A DNA stretch of 64,000 nt from an uncultured Helicobacter sp. (GTDB lineage Bacteria > Campylobacterota > Campylobacteria > Campylobacterales > Helicobacteraceae). The position numbers and the translations under genes were made by a program. This document shows positions 44,481-53,343 of the stretch, in pieces. The stretch spans positions 51,433-115,432 of the forward strand of contig CALVBL010000005.1 in assembly GCA_944325775.1 (NCBI GenBank), written 5' to 3'. The notes under the pieces were generated by a model. The model saw only the letters and a program-made list of their open reading frames with translations, was not told the origin of the DNA and did no database searches. Every line of letters starts with the position of its first letter. Position 1 is the stretch's first letter.

Positions 44481-45134
44481 ATGAAAAGCGCGATTATACT
44501 TTTTGATCTTGATGGCACACTTATAGATTCTACCAAGGCGATTTATGCGAGCTTTTGTGAGGCGATGGAGGGCTTTGGGTATCCTAAGCCGAGTTTGGAT
44601 TCGCTAAAAGCGACGATTGGGCATACGCTAGAGGATATGTTTTTAGCACACGATGTCCCAAAGGCGAGGGTAGGGGAGTTTGTGCAGAGTTATAGAAATG
44701 CCTATCATGCCAAAATGGAGGCGGGTACGACCTTGCTCCCAAATGCTAGAGATGCGATTGTTTTAGCGGCGAGCTTCGCGGATTTGGGTGTGGTAACGAC
44801 TAAACGCGGGGATTATAGCGCGGAGTTGCTATGCTCACTTGGTATGAGAGAGTATTTTAGCTGCGTGGTGGGGATAGAATCTGTACGTAATCCCAAACCA
44901 GATTCTGAGCCTATCCTCAAGGCTTTGGAGTATTTTCCACATGCCGCACATACACATAAGTATATGATAGGTGATACCACGCTAGATCTAGAATCTGCCA
45001 AACGTGCAGGCATATCGGCGATAGGCGTGCTATGTGGCTATGGTGACAAGCGCGCTATGAGTGCGTATGGTGTGTCAATGTGTGCAGACGCGCTGGAGGC
45101 GGTGCGTGAGATAGGCAGAAGTTTGGATATTTAA
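44481..45134 (+). CDS. gph: HAD-family hydrolase, probable phosphoglycolate phosphatase
   Basis: A 217-residue HAD phosphatase. Motif I is F-D-L-D-G-T-L-I-D-S, motif II V-V-T-T-K-R, and motif III/IV K-P-D-S-E-P...G-D-T-T-L-D-L-E-S-A. A helical cap lies between motifs I and II. Gph removes 2-phosphoglycolate formed during DNA repair or by oxygenase side reactions; pyrophosphatase PpaX-like activity is an alternative. The start at 44481 matches the family; a frame from 44409 lies inside the MATE gene. Confidence 0.75.
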   Translation: MKSAIILFDLDGTLIDSTKAIYASFCEAMEGFGYPKPSLDSLKATIGHTLEDMFLAHDVPKARVGEFVQSYRNAYHAKMEAGTTLLPNARDAIVLAASFADLGVVTTKRGDYSAELLCSLGMREYFSCVVGIESVRNPKPDSEPILKALEYFPHAAHTHKYMIGDTTLDLESAKRAGISAIGVLCGYGDKRAMSAYGVSMCADALEAVREIGRSLDI

Positions 45135-45189
45135 TGGCATTTTTAGGCTATTGTGTTATGATTGTAAGAAAAATTTTGGAGTAGAATCT

Positions 45190-45681
45190 ATGGCAAAAGA
45201 ACCGATGACAGAATACGGCTATCAAAAGCTTTGTGCAGAAATCAAGGATTTGCAAGAGGTACAACGTCCCCAAATCGTCAAAGAAATCGATATAGCGCGC
45301 TCACATGGGGATTTAAAAGAAAACGCTGAATATCACGCCGCGAAAGAAAAACAGGCATTTATAGAATCTCGCATCGCAGAGCTTAGTGCTATGCTAGCTA
45401 ATGCGCAAATCATCGATCCTAGTATCCTAGAGCACAAAAGAGTGAGTTTTGGCTCGTATGTGAAAGTCCTCGATCTAGACACGGACAAAGAATTCACCTA
45501 TACGCTTGTGGGCACGTTAGAGAGCGATCCGCAAAGGGGCTTTATCTCTGTATCCTCTCCGATGGGGCGTGCGCTCATAGGCAGGGAAGTGGGTGATGAG
45601 GTGAGTATCGTGCTACCTAAGGGTGAGAGCGAGTTTGAGATCGTAGAAGTGGGCTACAAGCCTCTAAGATTCAAAGACTAG
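45190..45681 (+). CDS. greA: Transcription elongation factor GreA
   Basis: A 163-residue factor that stimulates transcript cleavage in backtracked RNA polymerase. It has an N-terminal coiled coil with tip acidic residues (D-I-A-R-S-H-G-D-L-K-E-N-A-E-Y) and the C-terminal FKBP-like domain (V-S-S-P-M-G-R-A-L-I-G). ATG 45190 follows GGAG. greA-dut-... order matches H. pylori HP0866-HP0862 (memory). Confidence 0.93.
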   Translation: MAKEPMTEYGYQKLCAEIKDLQEVQRPQIVKEIDIARSHGDLKENAEYHAAKEKQAFIESRIAELSAMLANAQIIDPSILEHKRVSFGSYVKVLDLDTDKEFTYTLVGTLESDPQRGFISVSSPMGRALIGREVGDEVSIVLPKGESEFEIVEVGYKPLRFKD

Positions 45682-45689
45682 GGCAGTGT

Positions 45690-46142
45690 ATGCGTATCAA
45701 GATAAAAAAACTACATCCAAGAGCTATTATCCCGCAGTATCAGACAACACATAGTGCGGGGTTTGATCTGCATAGCTTGGATTCACATATCCTAAAGGCT
45801 GGGGAGCGTATGCTGATCCCCACAGGAGTAGCCTTTGAAATAGAATCTGGCTATGAGGTGCAGGTGCGTCCGCGTAGTGGTCTAGCTCTCAAAAATGGCA
45901 TTAGTGTGCTCAACACACCCGGCACGGTGGATAGCGACTATCGCGGGGAGATCAAAGTCTTGCTTGTTAATCACTCTAGTGAGGATTTTACTATAGAATC
46001 TGGCGATAGGATCGCACAAGGTGTGGTGAGCAAAGTGTATCAGGCGGAGTTTGAAGAGGTGGAAGTGCTTGCAGATTCACAGCGTGGCGAAGGGGGCTTT
46101 GGCTCTAGTGGCGTGAAAGAGAAGGGCAACTATCAACAATAA
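45690..46142 (+). CDS. dut: Deoxyuridine 5'-triphosphate nucleotidohydrolase (dUTPase)
   Basis: A 150-residue trimeric dUTPase. All five motifs are present: A-G-F-D-L-H, R-P-R-S-G-L-A, G-T-V-D-S-D-Y-R-G, R-I-A-Q-G-V and the C-terminal R-G-E-G-G-F-G-S-S-G arm. It hydrolyses dUTP to dUMP, which supplies thymidylate synthesis and keeps uracil out of DNA. It lies eight bases after greA. Confidence 0.95.
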   Translation: MRIKIKKLHPRAIIPQYQTTHSAGFDLHSLDSHILKAGERMLIPTGVAFEIESGYEVQVRPRSGLALKNGISVLNTPGTVDSDYRGEIKVLLVNHSSEDFTIESGDRIAQGVVSKVYQAEFEEVEVLADSQRGEGGFGSSGVKEKGNYQQ

Positions 46143-46160
46143 TCAACACAAAGGATATGT

Positions 46161-46784
46161 ATGAGCGTTAAAAATGACTTGACACAGATCAAAAATGAGT
46201 TTGACAAAGATGGACAGATATTAGAAAATGCCTTTAGATTCGAGATTTTGTTAAGACGTTATAAAAAGTCTCTCATCGCTCTTTTGGTGCTTGTGATGGC
46301 GGGAATAGTATATATGGGCGTGAGTAGCTATCTCACGCAGCAACGACACACAAAGGCAAATGAAGCATACAGGGAGATTCTAAAAGCCCAAACTCCCGAG
46401 CTCCTAGAGACATTGAAGCAAAATAACCCAATACTTTATGATTTTTATCTCTATACGCATAATCCCAGCGAGGAAACACTCCAAAGCCTGATGAAATCCA
46501 AAAATGAACTTATTGCCCAGATCGCGACCTATGAGCATATCCAGCACACACTAGATTCACTTCTTGCGCCATCTAGTGAATCTAGCACGGATTCTAATCC
46601 TAGCGAGGTTTTTGCCACTCTGCCAGCATTGCAGGATAAGACACTCCAGCAATGGCTACTCCTCCAGCAAGCCGCAATCTTGCTCCAAAAGGGCTATAAG
46701 CAAGAAGCCAAGGACAAGCTCATGCTTCTAGATGAGAATTCCGACTTCGCGCGTATAGGCAAGGCTCTGCGCCATTATCAATAA
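46161..46784 (+). CDS. YfgM-like membrane-anchored TPR-type protein
   Basis: A 207-residue protein with a 30-residue cytoplasmic start, one transmembrane helix (about 38-58, L-I-A-L-L-V-L-V-M-A-G) and a periplasmic helical region with TPR-like spacing (L-Q-Q-A-A-I-L-L-Q-K-G-Y-K-Q-E-A near the end). Layout and place, immediately before a lipoprotein beta-propeller, match E. coli YfgM-BamB. H. pylori has the same pair (remembered as HP0864/HP0863). A role in periplasmic chaperoning is inferred. Confidence 0.55.
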   Translation: MSVKNDLTQIKNEFDKDGQILENAFRFEILLRRYKKSLIALLVLVMAGIVYMGVSSYLTQQRHTKANEAYREILKAQTPELLETLKQNNPILYDFYLYTHNPSEETLQSLMKSKNELIAQIATYEHIQHTLDSLLAPSSESSTDSNPSEVFATLPALQDKTLQQWLLLQQAAILLQKGYKQEAKDKLMLLDENSDFARIGKALRHYQ

Positions 46785-46797
46785 ATAGGCTTAAGCG

Positions 46798-47832
46798 ATG
46801 AGAATCTTTGTCATTGCATTGGTGACGTTGTGTATCGGTGTGTTTGGGGGCTGTAGTCAAAAGAAGTATTTTGAGCCCAAAGATGTGAGGCTGCAAGCCG
46901 AGTTTCCTCACAAGCTTCCTGCGCCTATTGTGCATACTTCGAGGGCTGGTGCATTGCTCAAAAATTATGAGGTGCTAGATATCTCTGGCAATATCGAGAT
47001 TGAGCTGACAAAAAATCAGCGATTTTTGGGTAGAGAGCATGCGCTCTATCTCGTGCAGGAGGGTTGTGGGGCGTTGCTACTCATTGATGCGCGCACAAAG
47101 ACCCAAAGTGAGCTAGAGTTTAGTAAATGTATCGTTAGTGCGAGTATCGCACCCCAAGATTCTCACACAGCAGATAGTGCTGTGCTAAGCAATCTGTTGG
47201 CATTAGTGAGTGCGGATAATAGTGTAATTGTGTATGATGTGGTAACAAAGCGTGAGGTGTTCGCACAAAAGCTCGCTAATGTTACTGCGATCAATTCCCT
47301 TGCGGCAGCGCCGGTGTTTAGCCATGGCAAAATCATCTTTCCCACTCTTGATGGCAAGATTGTGATTTATGATAGAGCGAGTAATGCTCTTGTGCGTGAT
47401 GTTTTGATCCAAAGTGATAAGTTTTTTAACAACATCATCTATCTTGTGGTAAAAAATGACATCATCATTGCAGCCACGCCCAAGCGCATTAGCACGATCG
47501 TGGGCAATAGTAAGACCTTCAACTATGATGGGGATTTTAGAGATTTGCTATTGCATAAAGACAAGATCTATGTCCTAAGCAATGATGGTAGGATTTTAGA
47601 ACTTGATAATACTCTAAAGCTTTTGCGTGAAGTGAAGCTGGAGTATGCTAGGCTGCATGGTATCGTGATCAAAGACAATACCCTCTACACACTTGAAAGC
47701 CACAAATATCTCATAGAGCTGAATTTAGAAAATTTCTTGCCTGTGATTTATAAAGTCAGCCTTCCAAGCAAAAAGCCTATTTTTTATACCGATGAAAGCC
47801 TGTTTTATGATAGATTCTACAAGAGGTTTTGA
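46798..47832 (+). CDS. Lipoprotein with beta-propeller (BamB-like)
   Basis: A 344-residue lipoprotein: signal peptide with lipobox F-G-G-C at residues 16-19. The rest consists of repeated beta stretches such as I-I-F-P-T-L-D-G-K-I-V-I-Y-D-R and D-K-I-Y-V-L-S-N-D-G-R-I-L-E-L-D, the L-D/S-G-x-I-x-x-x-D pattern of PQQ/BamB-type propeller blades. BamB is a scaffold of the outer-membrane assembly machine; the assignment rests on blade pattern plus the YfgM-like neighbour. It overlaps coaX by one base (TGATG). Confidence 0.55.
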   Translation: MRIFVIALVTLCIGVFGGCSQKKYFEPKDVRLQAEFPHKLPAPIVHTSRAGALLKNYEVLDISGNIEIELTKNQRFLGREHALYLVQEGCGALLLIDARTKTQSELEFSKCIVSASIAPQDSHTADSAVLSNLLALVSADNSVIVYDVVTKREVFAQKLANVTAINSLAAAPVFSHGKIIFPTLDGKIVIYDRASNALVRDVLIQSDKFFNNIIYLVVKNDIIIAATPKRISTIVGNSKTFNYDGDFRDLLLHKDKIYVLSNDGRILELDNTLKLLREVKLEYARLHGIVIKDNTLYTLESHKYLIELNLENFLPVIYKVSLPSKKPIFYTDESLFYDRFYKRF

Positions 47833-48482
47833 TGGTCTTTTGTGATATAGGCAACACTTTTTTGCATTTTTTTTACAAAGGCAGAATCTGGAGAGAATCG
47901 CCCAATAAACTCTCACCCAAGCGACAAGATGTCAAGATCTTTTATATTAGTGTCAATCCCAAATCCGAAAAAAAGCTTCTCACTTCCCATAGTGCGTGTG
48001 TGAATCTCGCGCCCTACTTTTCGCTCAATACCGCATATCGTGGTATGGGGATCGACAGAGTGGCGGCGTGCGTGGGCGTGGGTGATGGGATTATCGTGGA
48101 TGCTGGGAGTGCTATCACGGTGGATATTATGCAAAATGGCGTGCATTTGGGTGGGTATATTTTGCCCGGTCTTGGTGCGTTTAGACAGCTGTATAAGACT
48201 ATCGCACCCGTGCTTAGCAGGGATTTTGATCTCGCGGTGGATCTGGATAGACTGCCTCAAAACACGCGTTCAGCCCTTAGCTATGGGGTGATTAAGAGCA
48301 TTTTGCTAATGATTGATGATAGTGCTAAGGGCAAGCAGATCGTCTTCACTGGGGGCGATGGGAAATTTTTTAGTAGATTCTTATCTCAAGAGCATAGCTG
48401 TGTATTTGATGAAACCATTGTGTTTAAGGGTATGCAGCAGGCTTATAGTAACTATCTCACAGCGCATAAAGGAAGAGTATGA
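47832..48482 (+). CDS. coaX: Type III pantothenate kinase
   Basis: A 216-residue acetate-kinase/ASKHA-fold kinase performing the first step of coenzyme A synthesis. It shows F-C-D-I-G-N-T (phosphate 1), G-M-G-I-D-R-V-A-A-C and D-A-G-S-A-I-T-V-D-I (phosphate 2), and F-T-G-G-D-G near the end. The start at 47832 overlaps the previous stop (TGATG). Its last bases overlap hisG. Confidence 0.88.
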   Translation: MVFCDIGNTFLHFFYKGRIWRESPNKLSPKRQDVKIFYISVNPKSEKKLLTSHSACVNLAPYFSLNTAYRGMGIDRVAACVGVGDGIIVDAGSAITVDIMQNGVHLGGYILPGLGAFRQLYKTIAPVLSRDFDLAVDLDRLPQNTRSALSYGVIKSILLMIDDSAKGKQIVFTGGDGKFFSRFLSQEHSCVFDETIVFKGMQQAYSNYLTAHKGRV

Positions 48483-49093
48483 TAACGATTGCATTACCAA
48501 AGGGGCGTATTGCTAAGGAAAGCTTGGCATTGTTTTCTAAGATGTTTGGGGAGGATTTCGCGTTTGAAGATCGCAAGCTGATTTTGGAGCAGGGGGAGTT
48601 TAGATTCTTGCTCGTGCGGAGTCAAGATGTGCTGACTTATGTGCATTATCAGGCTGCGGATGTGGGAGTCGTGGGGCTTGATGTGATTGAAGAATACCAG
48701 CTCAATAACGCCATTAAGTTACTCAATCTACACATCGGCAAATGCAAGGTCGTGATAGGTTCGGAAGTGGGCAAAGAGATAGATTATCAAAAACCACAGA
48801 TAAAAATCGCTACCAAAATGCCCACCATCACGCACAAGCATTTTTCTAAAAAAGCAATACCCATTGAGATTATCAAACTCTATGGGAGTATCGAGCTCGC
48901 ACCCTTGGTGGGCTTGTGCGATGGGATCGTGGATATCGTCGAGACAGGCACGACTATGCAGCAAAACAATCTCAAAGTCGATGAAGTCATTATGGAATCT
49001 TCTGCCTACCTCATCGCCAATGCTCTAAGTTTTTATCAAAAACAAAAAGAGATTTTGGATCTGACCAAAAAATGTAGTGTAGCTGTAGGGTAG
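48479..49093 (+). CDS. hisG: ATP phosphoribosyltransferase, short form
   Basis: A 204-residue HisG, first enzyme of histidine synthesis. It shows I-A-L-P-K-G-R-I at the start, V-G-V-V-G-L-D-V and the PRPP loop D-I-V-E-T-G-T-T (about 158-165). It ends before the C-terminal regulatory domain found in long HisG, so it should need HisZ as regulatory partner. No hisZ is adjacent. It overlaps coaX by four bases, an atypical setting. H. pylori lacks histidine synthesis, so this supports a non-pylori species. Confidence 0.88.
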   Translation: MITIALPKGRIAKESLALFSKMFGEDFAFEDRKLILEQGEFRFLLVRSQDVLTYVHYQAADVGVVGLDVIEEYQLNNAIKLLNLHIGKCKVVIGSEVGKEIDYQKPQIKIATKMPTITHKHFSKKAIPIEIIKLYGSIELAPLVGLCDGIVDIVETGTTMQQNNLKVDEVIMESSAYLIANALSFYQKQKEILDLTKKCSVAVG

Positions 49094-49102
49094 TGTGAGA
49101 CT

Positions 49103-49462
49103 ATGAAGCGTTTGGTGCTGGTGTGGCAGCTGTGGATGGGGCTGGGGTTTGCTCAATGGGTGATGTTTAGTGATGGGGTGGATACTTACATTTACAATGA
49201 TCAAAGTGGCGAGATCTTTATCCGTCATCATATGGGCAAGCAAAATTACGAAGATGTGTTTGTCAAAATGCCACGTGGTGCTTTACCCAATGAGCTCAAG
49301 TCCACTCAAGCTAACCAATCTACCCACTCACCCACTACCACCCCCGCTCACAATCCACCTCCAAGCCACTCCCCAAATCCCACTGATGAGAATCTCGAGC
49401 AGCGCAAGCTCGACGCGCTCAAAAAATCCCAAGAAGTCCTAAACAATGCGCTTGATTTTTAG
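49103..49462 (+). CDS. Small exported proline-rich protein
   Basis: A 119-residue protein with a probable signal peptide (M-K-R-L-V-L-V-W...G-L-G-F-A). A short domain (about 20-65, W-V-M-F-S-D-G-V-D-T-Y-I-Y-N-D) is followed by a T/S/P/H-rich stretch (about 75-100) and a charged tail. I do not recognise a family. It overlaps the autotransporter start by 17 bases, so both are probably cotranslated. It could be a periplasmic accessory, which is inference. Confidence 0.55.
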   Translation: MKRLVLVWQLWMGLGFAQWVMFSDGVDTYIYNDQSGEIFIRHHMGKQNYEDVFVKMPRGALPNELKSTQANQSTHSPTTTPAHNPPPSHSPNPTDENLEQRKLDALKKSQEVLNNALDF

Positions 49463-51230
49463 ACAGATTCTGTGCGTTATCGGGAGTATTGGGATACTGA
49501 TCGCACAAGATAGCACAGCAGATTTGAATCTAGCCCAGCAACAGATTCACGAAATCCCAGAGTTTTATGCAAACACACATACCATCACTCTCAATCCATA
49601 TGCAAATCTGCACATAGCAGGCTATCTCACAAATACTGGAAACATCACGCTTGATAAACACGCTGTCATAAGCGTGCAAGAGTATTTTGACAATGTCGGT
49701 ATTATCGCGCTAGGCGAATACGCCACGATGAGTATAGAGGGAGACTTTAGCAATAGTGGTAGTGTGAGCTTAGATTCTGCTGCGAATATAGCTGTGGGCG
49801 GGGCTTTTATACATAGCGGTGCGCTTAGTTTTGTGGGTACTTCAAACCACCGATTTGGCTCTATAAGCGCGCAATCCATCACATTAGATTCTAACTCTCA
49901 AATCGTGCTTGATCCTCAAATGGCGGTTTTTGGTGAGCATAAATACACACTGCTTTCTAGCACACAAGATTCTATCGTGGATAATGGTGTGAGTGTAGGG
50001 ATAGAATCTAGCTCCGAGTATGCGCGCTACATCGATCTCACGCACATACTAAGCGAAGATTCTAAGTCACTCTCTGTGGAGTTTAGTCTCAATGACACCG
50101 CCAAGGCTACAAATATCAGCGCGATCAATGCCACCGCCACCGCCACGCTTTCATCGCACGACAAAGCCATGTTAGAATATCTCAAAAACCACAACCAAAC
50201 TTTTGGCGTGGGTGTGGTAAGCGCGCTTCTCTCAAACGATGCGGGTCAAAATATCTCCCAGCTTACCCAAGCCCTCTATCGTGCGCAAGATGATGTGTAT
50301 GATCAGAGCCTCTATGATGCGATGGCGATGAGCTGGATAGGAAGCAACGCGCAGATGGCACTGCGACTCAATCAGCGCGCAGATTCTGCGCAATCAGGCA
50401 GTGCGGATATCTGGGCGGATTTGCTTGTGGGGACCTCACACTTTGGTGCGCGCGAGCAGAGTCTCTTTGGATTTCATAGTGGGATTGATAAGCGATTTGG
50501 CGAGCATATCCTATTAGGCGTAGCGCTGGGCTACATACGCGGGGCAAGCGAAGTGAGTCAAGCCATCAATCATAGCGCGCAATATGTGTTTGCCAATCTC
50601 TATGGCAGGGTGTTTGATACACATAATGAGCTAGATATTGGTCTGTATGGTATGAGCAATTTCGCGCAAATGGCGAGGTATTTCGCACTTTGGGGATTTG
50701 GCAGCACACAACAAAGTGAGTATAATCCCTACGCGTTTGGCGGCACACTGCTTTATGGCTATGTGTTTAGGCTCTCCTCTACATCTGCACATTTTTTAAA
50801 ACCTATACTAGGGTTTAATGTGCATTATGCGCATCAGCCCGGCTTTAGCGAGAGCGGTGCATTGCCTGTGGATACGAGCACGAGTGATCTGTCTTATCAG
50901 AGTTTGGAGGTCGGGGCGGAGTATAGGTTCAAAAACGCGCGTGGGAGCTATGTGTATATCAAGCCCTCTTATGAGGTGCTGCTCCACTCACGCCAAAGCA
51001 CTCCGCAGACACAGATTGTGGATTCTGCGCTTGCTTTAGATAGGAGCGCGTTTGCGCTGCCAAAGGGATTTGTCAATCTCCTCATAGGTGGGGAGATTGC
51101 TTACAAAGATAGGCTAACCTTTGGGATCAATGCCTCCTATAAGCAAGCCATAGACGCGCGAGATAGCCGCCTAAATCGCGTGAGTATGAATATGCTTAGC
51201 GTCTGGGGTGGGGTGCGATTTGGGTTTTGA
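49446..51230 (+). CDS. Autotransporter (type Va) outer membrane protein
   Basis: A 594-residue protein: signal peptide (to about residue 20), a short passenger of beta-helix-like repeats (about 35-150, alternating N-I-T-L-D, V-S-L-D-S-A and I-A-V-G-G patterns), a linker, and a C-terminal autotransporter barrel (about 310-594) ending G-V-R-F-G-F with the terminal phenylalanine for BAM recognition. The passenger is small compared with H. pylori VacA-like autotransporters. The last 35 bases overlap the 3' end of the glycosyltransferase on the other strand. Confidence 0.8.
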   Translation: MRLIFRQILCVIGSIGILIAQDSTADLNLAQQQIHEIPEFYANTHTITLNPYANLHIAGYLTNTGNITLDKHAVISVQEYFDNVGIIALGEYATMSIEGDFSNSGSVSLDSAANIAVGGAFIHSGALSFVGTSNHRFGSISAQSITLDSNSQIVLDPQMAVFGEHKYTLLSSTQDSIVDNGVSVGIESSSEYARYIDLTHILSEDSKSLSVEFSLNDTAKATNISAINATATATLSSHDKAMLEYLKNHNQTFGVGVVSALLSNDAGQNISQLTQALYRAQDDVYDQSLYDAMAMSWIGSNAQMALRLNQRADSAQSGSADIWADLLVGTSHFGAREQSLFGFHSGIDKRFGEHILLGVALGYIRGASEVSQAINHSAQYVFANLYGRVFDTHNELDIGLYGMSNFAQMARYFALWGFGSTQQSEYNPYAFGGTLLYGYVFRLSSTSAHFLKPILGFNVHYAHQPGFSESGALPVDTSTSDLSYQSLEVGAEYRFKNARGSYVYIKPSYEVLLHSRQSTPQTQIVDSALALDRSAFALPKGFVNLLIGGEIAYKDRLTFGINASYKQAIDARDSRLNRVSMNMLSVWGGVRFGF

Positions 51231-52146
51231 GCCTTTTGTAGAGGTTTTGGAGCTTGCGTCTTATTCTTGCGCTTAGCGGGAGTTTTAGGCTTTTGTTAAA
51301 CTCATAGATTCTGTGCAAAGCGAGAGTAGGGACTTTGATTTCTTGTGGATAAGTAATGGGGAATTTTGTGTTTATGGTTTTTGAGTTAAAGACTTCTTCA
51401 GAGCTGCTGCAGTGTATCCCGCTACCATCTAGGCCGATTTGGTGGATGTATGAGGTGCTAGGAGTGAGGCTTAGGGCATTGTGCTTGTAGGCAAGGCAGT
51501 AAAAAAAGATAGCCCAAGTTTTTATCTTGCCACTTTTGTTTAGGAGGATTTGCTGCCACGCGTTGTAGGAGTTGTTGAGATTGATGTCCATAATTTCTTG
51601 TTTGCTAAAGTTGTTGATAAAATATCGTGTATCGCGTCTAAAATGCTGCCATCTATCGTGCCAAGTGCCCCAACCCCAAGGATCAGGGAAGTACCAAAAG
51701 TAACAATCCCCTAGGCCTTGCGGATCTATGGGGTGGGTGTGTGCATTGATCGCCCAGACATTGCTATGTTGTTCATAGCGCGAGAGGGCGTCATTCATAT
51801 AGTCTAAAAACACAGGCGATACGAGTATGTCGTCTTCTAAGACGATGATTTTGCCATATTGCTTAATGATGTGCGTAACACCATCGATGATAGAATCCGC
51901 CAAGCCAAAGTTGCGCTCTCGCTCGATGATGGTGATGTTTTGGAATGCTTGTGTGTATCGTGCTTTGAAAGCGCGGAGATATTGCCTTGTGCGGGTAACT
52001 TTGTGCCTAGCTTTAGAATCTTTTGGTGCGTCGGAGTAAATAAACAAATCACTTTGCCCCGTTAGGGCATTTTGTAGAAGGCTTTTGAGGGTTTTTGCGG
52101 TGTGTATGGGTCTATTGTAGGTAAATAAGACAATGGGTGCTAGCAT
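51196..52146 (-). CDS. Glycosyltransferase (GT2-like/GNT-I-like)
   Basis: A 316-residue cytoplasmic glycosyltransferase. It starts P-I-V-L-F-T-Y-N-R-P-x-H-T and holds the metal/nucleotide-binding V-L-E-D-D-I motif (about 98-103), then W-G-W-G-T-W-H-D-R-W. Its sequence closely parallels the first 300 residues of the 53344-54975 product, so the two are paralogues. Start ATG abuts the stop of the upstream gene. Probably involved in LPS/O-chain assembly; sugar unknown. Confidence 0.78.
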   Translation of the reverse strand: MLAPIVLFTYNRPIHTAKTLKSLLQNALTGQSDLFIYSDAPKDSKARHKVTRTRQYLRAFKARYTQAFQNITIIERERNFGLADSIIDGVTHIIKQYGKIIVLEDDILVSPVFLDYMNDALSRYEQHSNVWAINAHTHPIDPQGLGDCYFWYFPDPWGWGTWHDRWQHFRRDTRYFINNFSKQEIMDINLNNSYNAWQQILLNKSGKIKTWAIFFYCLAYKHNALSLTPSTSYIHQIGLDGSGIHCSSSEEVFNSKTINTKFPITYPQEIKVPTLALHRIYEFNKSLKLPLSARIRRKLQNLYKRLKTQIAPHPRR

Positions 52147-53286
52147 CTACTTCCTTTTTATAAGTTTTTTAAGAATGCGTTTTGTCCTCCATAAGCCATA
52201 AAAAAGCCTCGGGGCATAGCAGGCTAGAATCACCTTAGGTGCGCACAGAGAGCGCAAAAGACTTCTAGCATTGTTTGGATCGATTTTTTCGCGCATTATG
52301 GGGATGGCGATCAATGTGGCTGATGAGAGGATTTCTCTAAGCCCTCTGTATAGCTCTTGGAGTATGCTTGCTTGAGAAGTTGGCAGGGTTTGGTAGATTT
52401 GGGCAAAATGGAGGAGCTCGCTTGCCATACGCAAAGATGAATAATGTGTGTGGTAGAGGTAGGCATTGTAGGGAGATTTGAACAATTTAGCTAGAGGTTG
52501 TTGGTATTTGGGCAATGATAAAATGTCTGTATTATCCTCTCTAAAACGCATTGTCGAGTTTTCCCTCTCAAAGACTACATAGAGCATTTCTGGTATGTAG
52601 GCGACTTTTTTGACAAGGGCAAAAAACACAAAATAACTCAGCACATCTTCAAAGATTACTCCCTCTAAGAATCTTGCATAAGGGTTGTAGAAAAGCTTTA
52701 TGTCATAGAGGCTATTGCACACAAACCCCGCCACTCCTCTCTTGCGTTTGGCAAAAAATGTCGCAACTTCCATAGGTGTGCAGCAGTGTGTGTCCTCTAG
52801 GGCTAGGAATTTTTTGAAAAACATTTGGTTGCGTATTTGTCCAGATTCATTGATGCAATACCAATCGTGTATGAGCACATCGACTTGGTAGGTTTGTATG
52901 GATTTAAGGCATATCTCTAGGCATTCTTTAGTGATACTATCATCAGAATCTACAAATTTTATGTATTGGCATTGTGGGATAGATTCAAAATGCGTGTAAA
53001 TTGTGATATTTGGGAGAAAAAGTGTGTTTATAGCCCCTTTGTGTGTAAAAAATTTTAGCGCGGCGTTGCGAACGCTGGACAAGCCAGCGTTCGCAACGCT
53101 ATCAAGCACCACGATTCTTTTATCAAGCCCATAGTATGTAAAGCAAATATCACGACTACAATCCGTGCTTGCGTCATTGACAAGGACAATCACAAAGTCT
53201 TGGTAACTTTGGGCTAGGATAGAATCTAAGCATTTTGCCAGATACTTTTCTACATTATACACGGGGACTATGAGGCCTATGCGCAT
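52147..53286 (-). CDS. Glycosyltransferase family 2
   Basis: A 379-residue GT-A enzyme. It opens I-G-L-I-V-P-V-Y-N-V-E-K-Y-L, then V-N-D-A-S-T-D, A-N-A-G-L-S-S-V-R-N-A-A, and the DxD-type F-V-D-S-D-D-S. Between the R-N-A-A and D-S-D-D motifs there are about 25 extra residues, common in Helicobacter GT2 proteins. A perfect 16-bp hairpin lies over the R-N-A-A codons. It starts 57 bases after the upstream gene's stop and is followed at once by the next glycosyltransferase. Confidence 0.82.
   Translation of the reverse strand: MRIGLIVPVYNVEKYLAKCLDSILAQSYQDFVIVLVNDASTDCSRDICFTYYGLDKRIVVLDSVANAGLSSVRNAALKFFTHKGAINTLFLPNITIYTHFESIPQCQYIKFVDSDDSITKECLEICLKSIQTYQVDVLIHDWYCINESGQIRNQMFFKKFLALEDTHCCTPMEVATFFAKRKRGVAGFVCNSLYDIKLFYNPYARFLEGVIFEDVLSYFVFFALVKKVAYIPEMLYVVFERENSTMRFREDNTDILSLPKYQQPLAKLFKSPYNAYLYHTHYSSLRMASELLHFAQIYQTLPTSQASILQELYRGLREILSSATLIAIPIMREKIDPNNARSLLRSLCAPKVILACYAPRLFYGLWRTKRILKKLIKRK
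53063..53099 (-). repeat. Perfect 16-bp inverted repeat inside GT2 gene
   Basis: Arms 53063-53078 and 53084-53099 with a five-base spacer; GC-rich. It coincides with the conserved A-N-A-G-L-S-S-V-R-N-A-A codons. Confidence 0.8.
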
Positions 53287-53343
53287 TGGTAAGCCTCTGT
53301 GGAGAGATGAGAGATGCTACAAGGTGCGGGGAGGGGGATTAGT

